DNA of 14,320 nucleotides from CAZGSG01 sp964528095 (GTDB lineage Bacteria > Bacteroidota > Bacteroidia > Chitinophagales > Chitinophagaceae), in assembly GCA_964528095.1 (NCBI GenBank), contig CAZGSG010000140.1:1-14320 (forward strand), read 5' to 3'. Shown in pieces: positions 6,517-13,289 of the stretch (its first letter is position 1; every line of letters begins with the position of its first letter). The notes under the pieces are model-generated. The model did no database searches, was not told the origin of the DNA, and worked only from the letters and a program-made list of their open reading frames with translations. The translations under genes and the position numbers were made by a program.

Positions 6517-8136
6517 ATGAATCAGCTAAAACTTTTTTTCTGTCTCTTGCTTTCGGTTTGGGTAGGAAACAACCATCTTTTCGCGCAGGAACCTATTCCT
6601 TCAGGGGAAGATACCATGCAAAAAGTACATATCCTGAATTATACCAAGACCATTACTTTCAAGACGATCGACGATACGACTAAACTAACCATCATTGCCG
6701 GAACGGTGAAATTGCGGCAGGGCAATACCCTGTTCTATTGCGATAGTTGTGTGATCAATAATAACACCAAGATCTTCGAAGCCTGGGGAAATGTACATAT
6801 CAATGATGCGGATACAGCGGATGTGTATTCCAACCATATGCGGTACCTGATGAATAAAAAAATTGCGTACCTGGATGGCAATGTTAAACTAACAGATAGC
6901 AAGGCCGTCCTCACCACACCAGACCTGGAGTATAATATGGAAACCAATATTGGGATCTATACTCACGGTGGTAAAGTAATAAATGGCAAATCAGTACTTA
7001 CCAGCAAGGAAGCCTATTATTATGCGGACCTCAAGGATATTTATTTCAAAAAAGATGTACTGCTTTTAGACCCGGCTTACAAGATCGAAACAGATTCATT
7101 GCTATATAATTCAGCGACAAGGAACGCGCGTTTTATTTCTTATACGGTCATAAAGGATAGTAGTGGCAGGATCATCCGGACAAGAGAAGGGTTTTACAAC
7201 CAGGAAACCGGCAAGGCCCAGTTTGGGATGCGCCCCCAGATCAATGATGGCTGTACGATCGTTATTGGTAATTCCATTACGCTCGACGATACCATCTCTA
7301 TCGTAGAAGGAAATGCCATCATCAGAGATACCTGCCAGGGAACCACCATTATCGGCGGCCGTATCATCAGGAATAAGAACACGGAAGCGGTGCTTGCCTC
7401 CAAGAAACCACTGATGATCGTGAAGCAGGAAAATGATTCCATATATATATCAGCGGATACGCTATTTACAGCCAAACTCTCTGATCTGAATGGTAAAAGG
7501 GATTCTCTGCGTATTGATAGCGTAAAAGGAAAAAAGCAAACGAAGATTGAAGCGGCAAATAACAAGGACAGTACGGACAGGTATTTTGTAGCTTACCGGA
7601 ATGTGCGCATTTTTAATGACTCGATCCAGGCTGCCTGTGATAGTATGTTTTATTCTTTCAAAGACTCCACCTTCAGACTTTATGATGACCCTGTTGTATG
7701 GGCATCTAACAGCCAGGTAACAGGTGATACGATCTTGTTATTTACGAAAAATAAGAAAGCCGATAAAGTTGAAGCATTTGATAACGGCTTTATGATAAAC
7801 CGGCTGGACGACCAGGCTTATAACCAGATCAAATCGCGAAGGATTGATGGGTATTTTCTTGAGGGTAATATCGACTCGGTCAGGGCAAGAGGCTTTGCAG
7901 AATGTATTTATTATATACAGGATGATGATAGTGCCTACACGGGGATCAATGAATCAAAATGCGATATCATGGATATTTATTTCCGCGATAAGACATTGTT
8001 TAAAGTCGTGTTCCGCGCGCAGGTCACCGGTACTATCTGGCCAATGAGTCAGAAGGGGCCTGATGAAATGAAACTCACCGGCTTCAGGTGGCAGGAAGCC
8101 AGAAGACCGAAGACGAAATTCGAGATGTTCGAATAG
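6517..8136 (+). CDS. OstA/LptA-like periplasmic protein
   Basis: This 539-residue exported protein belongs by sequence style to the Bacteroidota OstA-like group (OstA_2). A signal peptide of about 24 residues ends LFAQ. Repeated beta-jellyroll strands follow, of the form GNVHI-x-DADT (91-100) and GNVKLTDSKAVLTTPDLEYN (121-140), then DSLLYN (193-198). This is the pattern of LptA and of the LptD N-terminal domain, which form the periplasmic LPS slide. A second related block begins near 355; each block has a CDS tripeptide (75-77 and 374-376) followed by strands and a D-T turn. The C-terminus (YIQDDDSAY, GFRWQEARRPK) is typical of these proteins. It is about three times the length of E. coli LptA (185 residues). 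Seven cysteines lie beyond the signal peptide. It begins 6 bases after the MCE stop. A bridge role for LPS is inferred; another lipid cargo is possible given the MCE partner. Confidence 0.82.
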   Translation: MNQLKLFFCLLLSVWVGNNHLFAQEPIPSGEDTMQKVHILNYTKTITFKTIDDTTKLTIIAGTVKLRQGNTLFYCDSCVINNNTKIFEAWGNVHINDADTADVYSNHMRYLMNKKIAYLDGNVKLTDSKAVLTTPDLEYNMETNIGIYTHGGKVINGKSVLTSKEAYYYADLKDIYFKKDVLLLDPAYKIETDSLLYNSATRNARFISYTVIKDSSGRIIRTREGFYNQETGKAQFGMRPQINDGCTIVIGNSITLDDTISIVEGNAIIRDTCQGTTIIGGRIIRNKNTEAVLASKKPLMIVKQENDSIYISADTLFTAKLSDLNGKRDSLRIDSVKGKKQTKIEAANNKDSTDRYFVAYRNVRIFNDSIQAACDSMFYSFKDSTFRLYDDPVVWASNSQVTGDTILLFTKNKKADKVEAFDNGFMINRLDDQAYNQIKSRRIDGYFLEGNIDSVRARGFAECIYYIQDDDSAYTGINESKCDIMDIYFRDKTLFKVVFRAQVTGTIWPMSQKGPDEMKLTGFRWQEARRPKTKFEMFE

Positions 8137-8459
8137 CGGGGGCAATTCCGTATGCTGATAACCATCTTCAAAAAGCTCTTGTTTTCATGTAGTGAAAGCT
8201 CTTCTTAGTCCATTAGTCATATAAATAAAGAACATTCAAACAGCTAGACTTTTCCTTAGCTCATTATCTCCTTGTCTCTTTGCGAAATCTGTTGCGCGGG
8301 CATGGTGGCCTGGAATTGATATGATGAGCGTTGGAAAAACCGGGCGGCCCGGACAAGACCTTAACAAGCCCTTGGCTCTGATCGAATTTTGACTTTTCTT
8401 TTGCTTTTACGATGCATTCTTTGTACGGCATTCTTCGTTCTACTAAAAAATAATTCACC
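8137..8459. other. Intergenic gap after ostA, no gene identified
   Basis: This gap of 323 bases has no convincing gene or clear + strand terminator for ostA. AAAGCTCTT occurs twice (near 8175 and 8199). The part from about 8281 to 8390 is more GC-rich than its surroundings and holds a GC-rich hairpin (8340-8352). A + strand frame stays open from about 8220 to the TGA near 8390 (ending ...PLALIEF). It has no recognised family and its only internal ATGs are near the end, so I do not call it a gene. The promoter of the following small gene must lie here, but no full TAnnTTTG match stands out. Confidence 0.5.
8335..8352 (-). terminator. Terminator-like GC hairpin reading on the minus strand
   Basis: CCGGG (8340-8344) and CCCGG (8348-8352) form a 5-bp all-GC stem with a 3-base loop. 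On the minus strand the stem is followed directly by five T (complement of A at 8335-8339). That is the arrangement of a short intrinsic terminator for minus-strand RNA, yet no minus-strand gene lies upstream of it. On the + strand the A-run precedes the stem, so it would not terminate there. The stem is short and chance is possible. Confidence 0.25.
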
Positions 8460-8942
8460 ATGAAAAAAGTAGTTCTCGCCTCTTTGATCATCACCGCCAT
8501 TATTTTTTCCAATAGCGTATCCGCGCAAACATATAAGACGGCCCTGGGCATACGCCTGAGCAGCAGCCCGGCCATGGTCAGTAATTCCATATCGATGAAA
8601 CACTTTTTTAATGAAAAAACGGCAATAGAAGCTTTATTGTCTTTTGGTGATCCGCTTGCATTGGGCGCCCTGTTCGAAATACATAAGCCATTTGCTGAAT
8701 CAGGCATTCAATGGTTTTACGGAGGCGGTGGCTATATTTCATTTGTGAAAACCTATAACCCCAATAAAAATAAAGATGAGACCAGCGCTAATGTAGGGGC
8801 ACAGGGCGTGGTAGGGCTTGATTATAAATTTGCAAACATCCCGTTGAATTTATCATTGGATTGGAAGCCTGAGTTGAACCTGGTCACCGATATCAACTTT
8901 GAACCGGCAGCAGTTGGTTTTACTGCAAGATTTACATTTTAA
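8460..8942 (+). CDS. Small outer-membrane beta-barrel protein, function unknown
   Basis: This 160-residue protein has a clear signal peptide (MKKVVLASL..., cleavage near SVSA-Q at 22-23). The mature part is made of short alternating beta strands separated by turns, about eight in all, for example TALGIRLS (27-34), GIQWFYGGGGYI (82-93), GVVGLDYKF (115-123) and PLNLSLDWKP (127-136). It ends in TARFTF; a C-terminal Phe with alternating aromatics is the signal for outer-membrane insertion by Bam. The size fits an 8-stranded OmpA/OmpW-like barrel, a kind common and multi-copy in Chitinophagaceae. No enzymatic or binding motif is visible. It stands alone between two long gaps, so it is probably its own transcript. 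The function is unknown; structural or stress-related roles are guesses. Confidence 0.82.
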   Translation: MKKVVLASLIITAIIFSNSVSAQTYKTALGIRLSSSPAMVSNSISMKHFFNEKTAIEALLSFGDPLALGALFEIHKPFAESGIQWFYGGGGYISFVKTYNPNKNKDETSANVGAQGVVGLDYKFANIPLNLSLDWKPELNLVTDINFEPAAVGFTARFTF

Positions 8943-8974
8943 ATTTTATTGTTTAGGTGTAGCCATGAATACAT

Positions 8975-9028
8975 AAGCGGGTGATAGAATGACAAACTGA
9001 AAAGCCAGTCGTTTTATCGCTCGTTTTT
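8975..9028 (+). terminator. Possible terminator of the small barrel gene
   Basis: AAGCGGGTGATA (8975-8986) can pair as RNA with TATCGCTCGTTT (9015-9026) through all 12 positions, three of them G-U. The loop is 28 bases. The 3' end of the stem runs into a five-T run (9024-9028), then ATT. It lies about 30 bases after the stop at 8942, the right place for an intrinsic terminator. The long loop and wobble pairs make it weaker than the one at 5423-5457. Confidence 0.35.
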
Positions 9029-9226
9029 ATTAAACACCTGGTTAACCTGTCGTATTTTCTTTTGAGATCTGACGAAACCCGCTTTATACTTCTGGTGCAG
9101 AATTGCATCGACCTGGTTGGTCGACGCGTATTTCCTTAGGCGCACATTTACGCCAGGCACTGGTCAGCAGTAATCTGCGAGCTTAGCCTGGATTTTCTCT
9201 ACTCTTCGGCCAAAAGTTAGCCTTCA
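9014..9226 (-). pseudogene. Possible remnant of a degraded minus-strand gene, family unknown
   Basis: Read on the minus strand, one frame runs from 9223 to a TAA at 9016-9014 with only one internal stop, a TGA at 9166-9164. The translated text looks protein-like on both sides of that stop. Before it is RRVEKIQAKLADYC; after it, RLRKYASTNQVDAILHQ and KYKAGFVRSQKKIRQVNQVF, ending NKNER. It is Lys/Arg/Gln-rich and would be helical. The frame upstream is blocked by another stop at 9226-9224. I cannot name a family. It may be the C-terminal relic of a lost gene, or an accidental open stretch: the antisense + frame is also open over most of the segment. Confidence 0.25.
9036..9137. repeat. Imperfect direct repeat pair with a hairpin
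   Basis: ACCTGGTT followed 7-8 bases later by CGTATTT-T/C-CTT occurs twice, at 9036-9061 and 9111-9137. In the second copy the spacer makes a hairpin: GCATCGACC (9105-9113) pairs with GGTCGACGC (9119-9127), with one mismatch and a 5-base loop. The first copy instead contains the palindrome GGTTAACC (9040-9047). The repeats lie about 200-300 bases upstream of deoR, so an operator role is possible but unproven. Confidence 0.4.
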
Positions 9227-9322
9227 GTTTTCCACATTTGCTTCTTTGCGGAAAAAACCTGCAAATTTTCCCGGCTTTTTGCGTTTTTGTGCAGGGATTT
9301 AACGTATATTTATTTTTTGACC

Positions 9323-9327
9323 AAGGA
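9323..9327 (+). promoter_or_regulatory. Ribosome binding site that fixes the deoR start
   Basis: AAGGA lies 6 bases before the ATG at 9334, good Shine-Dalgarno spacing. Such sites are scarce in this window. Together with the family's usual N-terminus this favours the ATG at 9334 over the TTG-started extension at 9238. Confidence 0.6.
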
Positions 9328-9333
9328 CTGACA

Positions 9334-10083
9334 ATGCTTAAAAAGGAACGGCAGGCTTACATCATGCACCAGGTAAACCTGCATAATAAGGTGCTTTCCT
9401 CATCGTTGAGCCACGATATCAATGTATCTGAAGATACGATTCGTCGCGATCTACAGGAGCTTGCCGAAGAAGGTAAAGTGATAAAAGTGCATGGTGGGGC
9501 CCTCTCCCATTCTTTTAGCCAGGTACACTTTCCCGCAGATGGCGTTTACTCTCAAAATCAGAAGAAAAAAATTGCGGATAAGGCCATTAGTCTTATTAGC
9601 AATGGCATGTTTATACTGACCAGTGGCGGTACTACTATTCTTGAAATGGCCCGGTCTCTCCCTCCCCAATTGAAAGCGACTTTTGTATCCGGCAGTATAG
9701 CCGCGATACTTGAGTATATGTATCATCCCAATATCGAAGTGATCCTGATCGGCGACAGAATTTCCAAGAATTCAAAGATCACTGTAGGGCCTGAAGCGAT
9801 TGCGAAGATCAGGCAAATGAAACCGGATATCTGTTTTCTTGGCACTAACTCCATTGATCTGCAACAGGGCATCACCGAAAATGACTGGGAAGTAGTGCAA
9901 TTGAAGAAGGCTATGATTGAATCGTCACAAAAGGTGGTGTGTCTGACCATTTCCGAAAAGATCAACACCTTTCAGCCGATACAGATATGTGAGTTGAATA
10001 AGATACATACATTGATTACAGAACTATCACCGGATGACCCCTTATTAAAGCCATATAAGGATGCCGGGGTTACCGTTTTGTAA
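9334..10083 (+). CDS. DeoR/GlpR-family transcriptional regulator
   Basis: This 249-residue protein is predicted to be a DNA-binding repressor of sugar genes that responds to a phosphorylated sugar. The N-terminus MLKKERQAYIMHQV is the standard DeoR start. The winged helix-turn-helix covers about residues 6-58, with the signature VSEDTIRRDLQELAEEG (31-47) and VHGGAL (52-57). The DeoRC sensor domain (about 75-235) has the substrate loop SGGTT (97-101), where many members have D/S-S-G-T/S-T, and the block LGTNSID...GIT followed by VQLKKAMIESSQKVV. The length is typical of the family. An AAGGA box 6 bases upstream supports this start; an extension to a TTG at 9238 would add 32 Phe/Cys-rich residues unlike the family. 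susC begins 50 bases after its stop with no terminator, so it may be co-transcribed with susCD and probably controls them. The effector sugar is unknown. Confidence 0.9.
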   Translation: MLKKERQAYIMHQVNLHNKVLSSSLSHDINVSEDTIRRDLQELAEEGKVIKVHGGALSHSFSQVHFPADGVYSQNQKKKIADKAISLISNGMFILTSGGTTILEMARSLPPQLKATFVSGSIAAILEYMYHPNIEVILIGDRISKNSKITVGPEAIAKIRQMKPDICFLGTNSIDLQQGITENDWEVVQLKKAMIESSQKVVCLTISEKINTFQPIQICELNKIHTLITELSPDDPLLKPYKDAGVTVL

Positions 10084-10133
10084 ATTATTTAGGAACTGCT
10101 TATTATAACTATATACATTAAAACAACACAGCT

Positions 10134-13100
10134 ATGAGAAAAATTCTCCGGTTATTAGTGGCATTCTCACTTATGGTTGCTTTACTGCCTGCTACAGCGC
10201 ATGCACAGGAAAGGACCATTACCGGTACGGTGCTGTCTGAGGACACCAAGACACCGTTAAGTGGGGTAACCATAAGAGTCAAAGGTACCAGGCGCATTAC
10301 ACAAACAGATGCGAACGGTAATTTTAGCATTAAAGTAAGTGCCGGTGAGGTGCTACAGGTATCCTATGTTGGATATACGGCCAAAGACGTTACACCCGGT
10401 GACGGCGCCACAGTCGGTATTAATTTGAAATCTGCTGATGGTACACTCGGGGAAGTGGTTGTAACAGCCATGGACATCAAAAGAAATCCTCGTGAACTGG
10501 GTTATTCTGTTCAAAAAGTGAACGGCTCCGAAATCCAGGAAACACAGCGGGAGAATTTCCTGAATAGCTTACAGGGACGTGTGGCGGGTCTGACCGTTAC
10601 GCAAACCTCTGGCCTTGCTGGTTCATCTTCCTCTATTGTGTTGAGAGGGTTCAATTCACTATCTATGAGTAACCAGCCGTTGTTTGTAGTGGATGGTGTT
10701 ATAATGGATAACCAGACAGTAGATGAAAACTCGGATGGCGGCAGAGGTGTTGGTATGGTAGAACGGACAGGTTTGGCAAGCACGAGCAACCGGAATACGG
10801 ATTACTCTAACCGGATAGCTGATATAAATCCTAATGATATTGAGAATGTAACAATCCTGAAAGGCCCTGAAGCAACAGCGCTCTATGGTAGCCAGGCAAG
10901 CTCAGGCGCGATACTGATCACAACGCGTAAAGCGAAATCGAATAAACTGGCGATACAATATGACAACAGTTTCCGGACTTCCATGCAGACAAGATTTCCG
11001 GACATGTATGATCGGTACACCAATGGTACCAATGGTCAATACACGCTTAACTTCAGGTATTTCGGCCCTGAAAAGGATCCTGCAGATAAGACCTATGATA
11101 ACATAGGTAATTTTTTCAAGACCGGTTTTACGCAAACGCATAATTTAGGTGTTGATTTTGGTATCAAAAACTCGGTATTCCGTCTCTCCGGTTCAATCCT
11201 TGATCAGGACGGAACAGTGCCGAATAACTGGTATAAGAAAAAAACTTTCCGTATATCAAATACTACAAAGTTTGGTAAGATTGTTGAGCTGACTCCTTCA
11301 TTTACTTACACAAACATTAGAAATAATAAAGTACTGGGAAGTGCAGGTGGTTTTATGCTAAGCCTGCTTGCATGGCCTACAAATGATGATATCCGGGTTT
11401 TTGCAGATCCAACGGGCGAAAAACTTCCCTTGCTGAATGCGAACCCTAATGCAGACTATGACTCTCCTTTGTTTAGCGTGTACGGTAATAAAAACAGGGA
11501 TTTTACAGAAAGATATAATACTTCTGTGGGTATCAATGTGAATCCAACTGATTGGCTGAGCATCTCCGGAAGATTTGGATATGAAACTTATCGCACAAGC
11601 GGTTACCTGCAATATCACCCCGATTCTTATTTTATCTCAGCGGCGCTTAAAGGTTTGCAGGATAATTTCTGGAGAAAATATGAGGGATACAACCATACCA
11701 TTACTGCAACAGCGCGTAAAAAAGTCGGTGATTTCAATTTCCGTTTAATGGGCGGTACAATGTGGCAGGATTATAAAACAAAAATGTATTCTATCACAGG
11801 TACAGGTTTGGCTGATCCTAATCGCACAGATAGCAACAATACTACTGCTGCCACCCGTACCAAATTGCTCAGAAACGTGTATGGCGAATATAACCGTGCG
11901 ATATTACGCCAGATCGCCTACTTCGGGGAATTTGCAGTGAGCTATAAGAACTATGTATTCCTGAACTACACGCACCGTTTTGAAGAAGCATCTACCCTGC
12001 CCTCACAAAACCGCGACTATAACTATCCTGGCGCGAGTCTTAGTTTTATCCTGAGTGATATCTTTCCTGAAATCAAAAAGGGCAATACGATCACTTACCT
12101 GAAACTTCGCGGGTCACGCGCATCTACAGCACGTTTGAACTCACCTTATTCTACACAATCTGTTTTCATCAACTCAACAGCGAGTGGCGGTGGTTATGCA
12201 TACGGCTTTACGAATGCTAATCCAAACCTGGAACCTGAAAAACAAAAGACATACGAGATCGGAACAGAATGGAAATTATTTAATGGAAAACTTGGCGTGG
12301 ACATGACGTATTACAATACGCTGAACGAAGACCAGATAATAGAAAATTTCCGTCTTAGTTATGCTACCGGTTTTGTTTTAAATACGCAGAATGCAGGTAG
12401 TACCCGCAACCAGGGTGTTGAAATAAGCATTAATACTCCCATTATCAAGAAAACTGATTTCTCATGGGATGTATCATTGAACTTTAACCGGATGTGGAAC
12501 GAGGTAGTTAAGTTGCCAGCCAATGTAGCCGAATATTATATTGCTGATACATGGCTTTATGCTAATGCAAGAGGCGGTCTGGCGCTTGGCGGTCCTACTA
12601 CTACTATTACTTCCTTTGGATATTTGCGCAACAATGCCGGACAGATCCTGATCAACCCGGCCAATGGTTTACCAGTGGTAGAACAATTGTTCAAGGTGCA
12701 TGGTGACAGAAACCCTGATTTTACATTGGGTTGGAATAATAGCATGCGTTACAAAAACTGGCGCCTGAATTTCCTGTGGGATCTCAAAGTTGGTGGAGAT
12801 ATATTCAATGGTACAAAAATGTTCATGACAAGTATCGGTCGCACAGATCTTACTGCAGACAGGATGAAACCCAGAGTAATCGACGGTGTACTGAATGATG
12901 GATTACAAAATACGGCAAACCCTACCAAGAACACGATGGTGGTAACTCCGGGTTACCTGTATGAATATTATACGAGTACTTATATGCCGGAAGAAGCATT
13001 TATTGAAAAAGACGTTAACTGGTTCCGCTTGAGGGATATTACGCTTACCTATACATTCCCGGCCAATGCTATAAGGAGAATAAGAGGGCTGAAAAATCTG

Positions 13101-13271
13101 GGAGTTTTTGCAACAGCGAATGACCTGATCCTGCTGACTAACTATTCTGGTGCAGATCCTCAATCCAATGGTAATACAGCCGGCGCAAGAGGCGTAGGCT
13201 CATTTGGATTTGATTATGGAAAGATCGCCAGCGCTGTTAACTTAAACGTTGGTTTCAGAGCTTCATTCTAA
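10134..13271 (+). CDS. SusC/RagA-family TonB-dependent outer-membrane transporter
   Basis: This 1045-residue transporter is predicted to import oligosaccharides or other large nutrients across the outer membrane, powered by TonB-ExbBD, with the SusD protein as lid. A signal peptide covers about 1-25 (ATAHAQ). A carboxypeptidase-regulatory-like domain follows (about 27-100; ITGTVLS, GVTIRVKGT, SYVGY). Then come a TonB-box-like segment GEVVVTAM (106-113) and the plug (about 117-265), including LNSLQGRVAGL, FVVDGV and NVTILKGPEATALYGSQASS (238-257), a SusC signature. The remainder is a 22-strand-type barrel with LEPEKQKTYEIGTE and YNFT-like strands, ending in VNLNVGFRASF with the terminal Phe. 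There is no STN domain, so signalling through an anti-sigma FecR partner is unlikely. susD starts 18 bases downstream. The substrate cannot be deduced. Confidence 0.95.
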   Translation: MRKILRLLVAFSLMVALLPATAHAQERTITGTVLSEDTKTPLSGVTIRVKGTRRITQTDANGNFSIKVSAGEVLQVSYVGYTAKDVTPGDGATVGINLKSADGTLGEVVVTAMDIKRNPRELGYSVQKVNGSEIQETQRENFLNSLQGRVAGLTVTQTSGLAGSSSSIVLRGFNSLSMSNQPLFVVDGVIMDNQTVDENSDGGRGVGMVERTGLASTSNRNTDYSNRIADINPNDIENVTILKGPEATALYGSQASSGAILITTRKAKSNKLAIQYDNSFRTSMQTRFPDMYDRYTNGTNGQYTLNFRYFGPEKDPADKTYDNIGNFFKTGFTQTHNLGVDFGIKNSVFRLSGSILDQDGTVPNNWYKKKTFRISNTTKFGKIVELTPSFTYTNIRNNKVLGSAGGFMLSLLAWPTNDDIRVFADPTGEKLPLLNANPNADYDSPLFSVYGNKNRDFTERYNTSVGINVNPTDWLSISGRFGYETYRTSGYLQYHPDSYFISAALKGLQDNFWRKYEGYNHTITATARKKVGDFNFRLMGGTMWQDYKTKMYSITGTGLADPNRTDSNNTTAATRTKLLRNVYGEYNRAILRQIAYFGEFAVSYKNYVFLNYTHRFEEASTLPSQNRDYNYPGASLSFILSDIFPEIKKGNTITYLKLRGSRASTARLNSPYSTQSVFINSTASGGGYAYGFTNANPNLEPEKQKTYEIGTEWKLFNGKLGVDMTYYNTLNEDQIIENFRLSYATGFVLNTQNAGSTRNQGVEISINTPIIKKTDFSWDVSLNFNRMWNEVVKLPANVAEYYIADTWLYANARGGLALGGPTTTITSFGYLRNNAGQILINPANGLPVVEQLFKVHGDRNPDFTLGWNNSMRYKNWRLNFLWDLKVGGDIFNGTKMFMTSIGRTDLTADRMKPRVIDGVLNDGLQNTANPTKNTMVVTPGYLYEYYTSTYMPEEAFIEKDVNWFRLRDITLTYTFPANAIRRIRGLKNLGVFATANDLILLTNYSGADPQSNGNTAGARGVGSFGFDYGKIASAVNLNVGFRASF

Positions 13272-13289
13272 CTATTAAATTGTTATACA

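Larger units (their letters stand above)
8943..9333. other. Long gap between the barrel gene and deoR
   Basis: These 391 bases hold no intact gene. They contain a possible terminator for the barrel gene (8975-9028), a possible degraded minus-strand reading frame (9014-9226), a pair of imperfect direct repeats with a hairpin (9036-9137), and the presumed deoR promoter. A candidate -7 box is TATATTTA (9305-9312), with one mismatch to TAnnTTTG and TTG triplets about 15 and 23 bases upstream. A TTG-started extension of deoR from 9238 runs through the end of this gap but looks non-coding. Confidence 0.5.

Noticed and set aside
7194..7565. 123-residue minus-strand open frame inside the OstA-like gene
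   Set aside because: Antisense to a clear exported beta protein; its Phe/Ser-rich text is what reverse complements of such genes usually give.
8152..8208. Tiny + strand frame of 18 codons (MLITIFKKLL...) after ostA
   Set aside because: Too short to judge, no ribosome binding site and no sign of conservation available.
8264..8707. 147-residue minus-strand open frame across the start of the small barrel gene
   Set aside because: It overlaps a + strand gene with a signal peptide and barrel pattern; its own translation has no family features, signal or domain.
9238..9293. Possible stem-loop from GCGGAAAAA and CTTTTTGC upstream of deoR
   Set aside because: The pairing is mostly A-T with mismatches, a long loop and no following T-run, so it is not better than chance in this AT-rich stretch.
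9238..9333. TTG-started N-terminal extension of the DeoR regulator by 32 residues
   Set aside because: The added residues are Phe/Cys-rich and unlike the family, while the ATG at 9334 has an AAGGA box and gives the standard MLKKERQ start.
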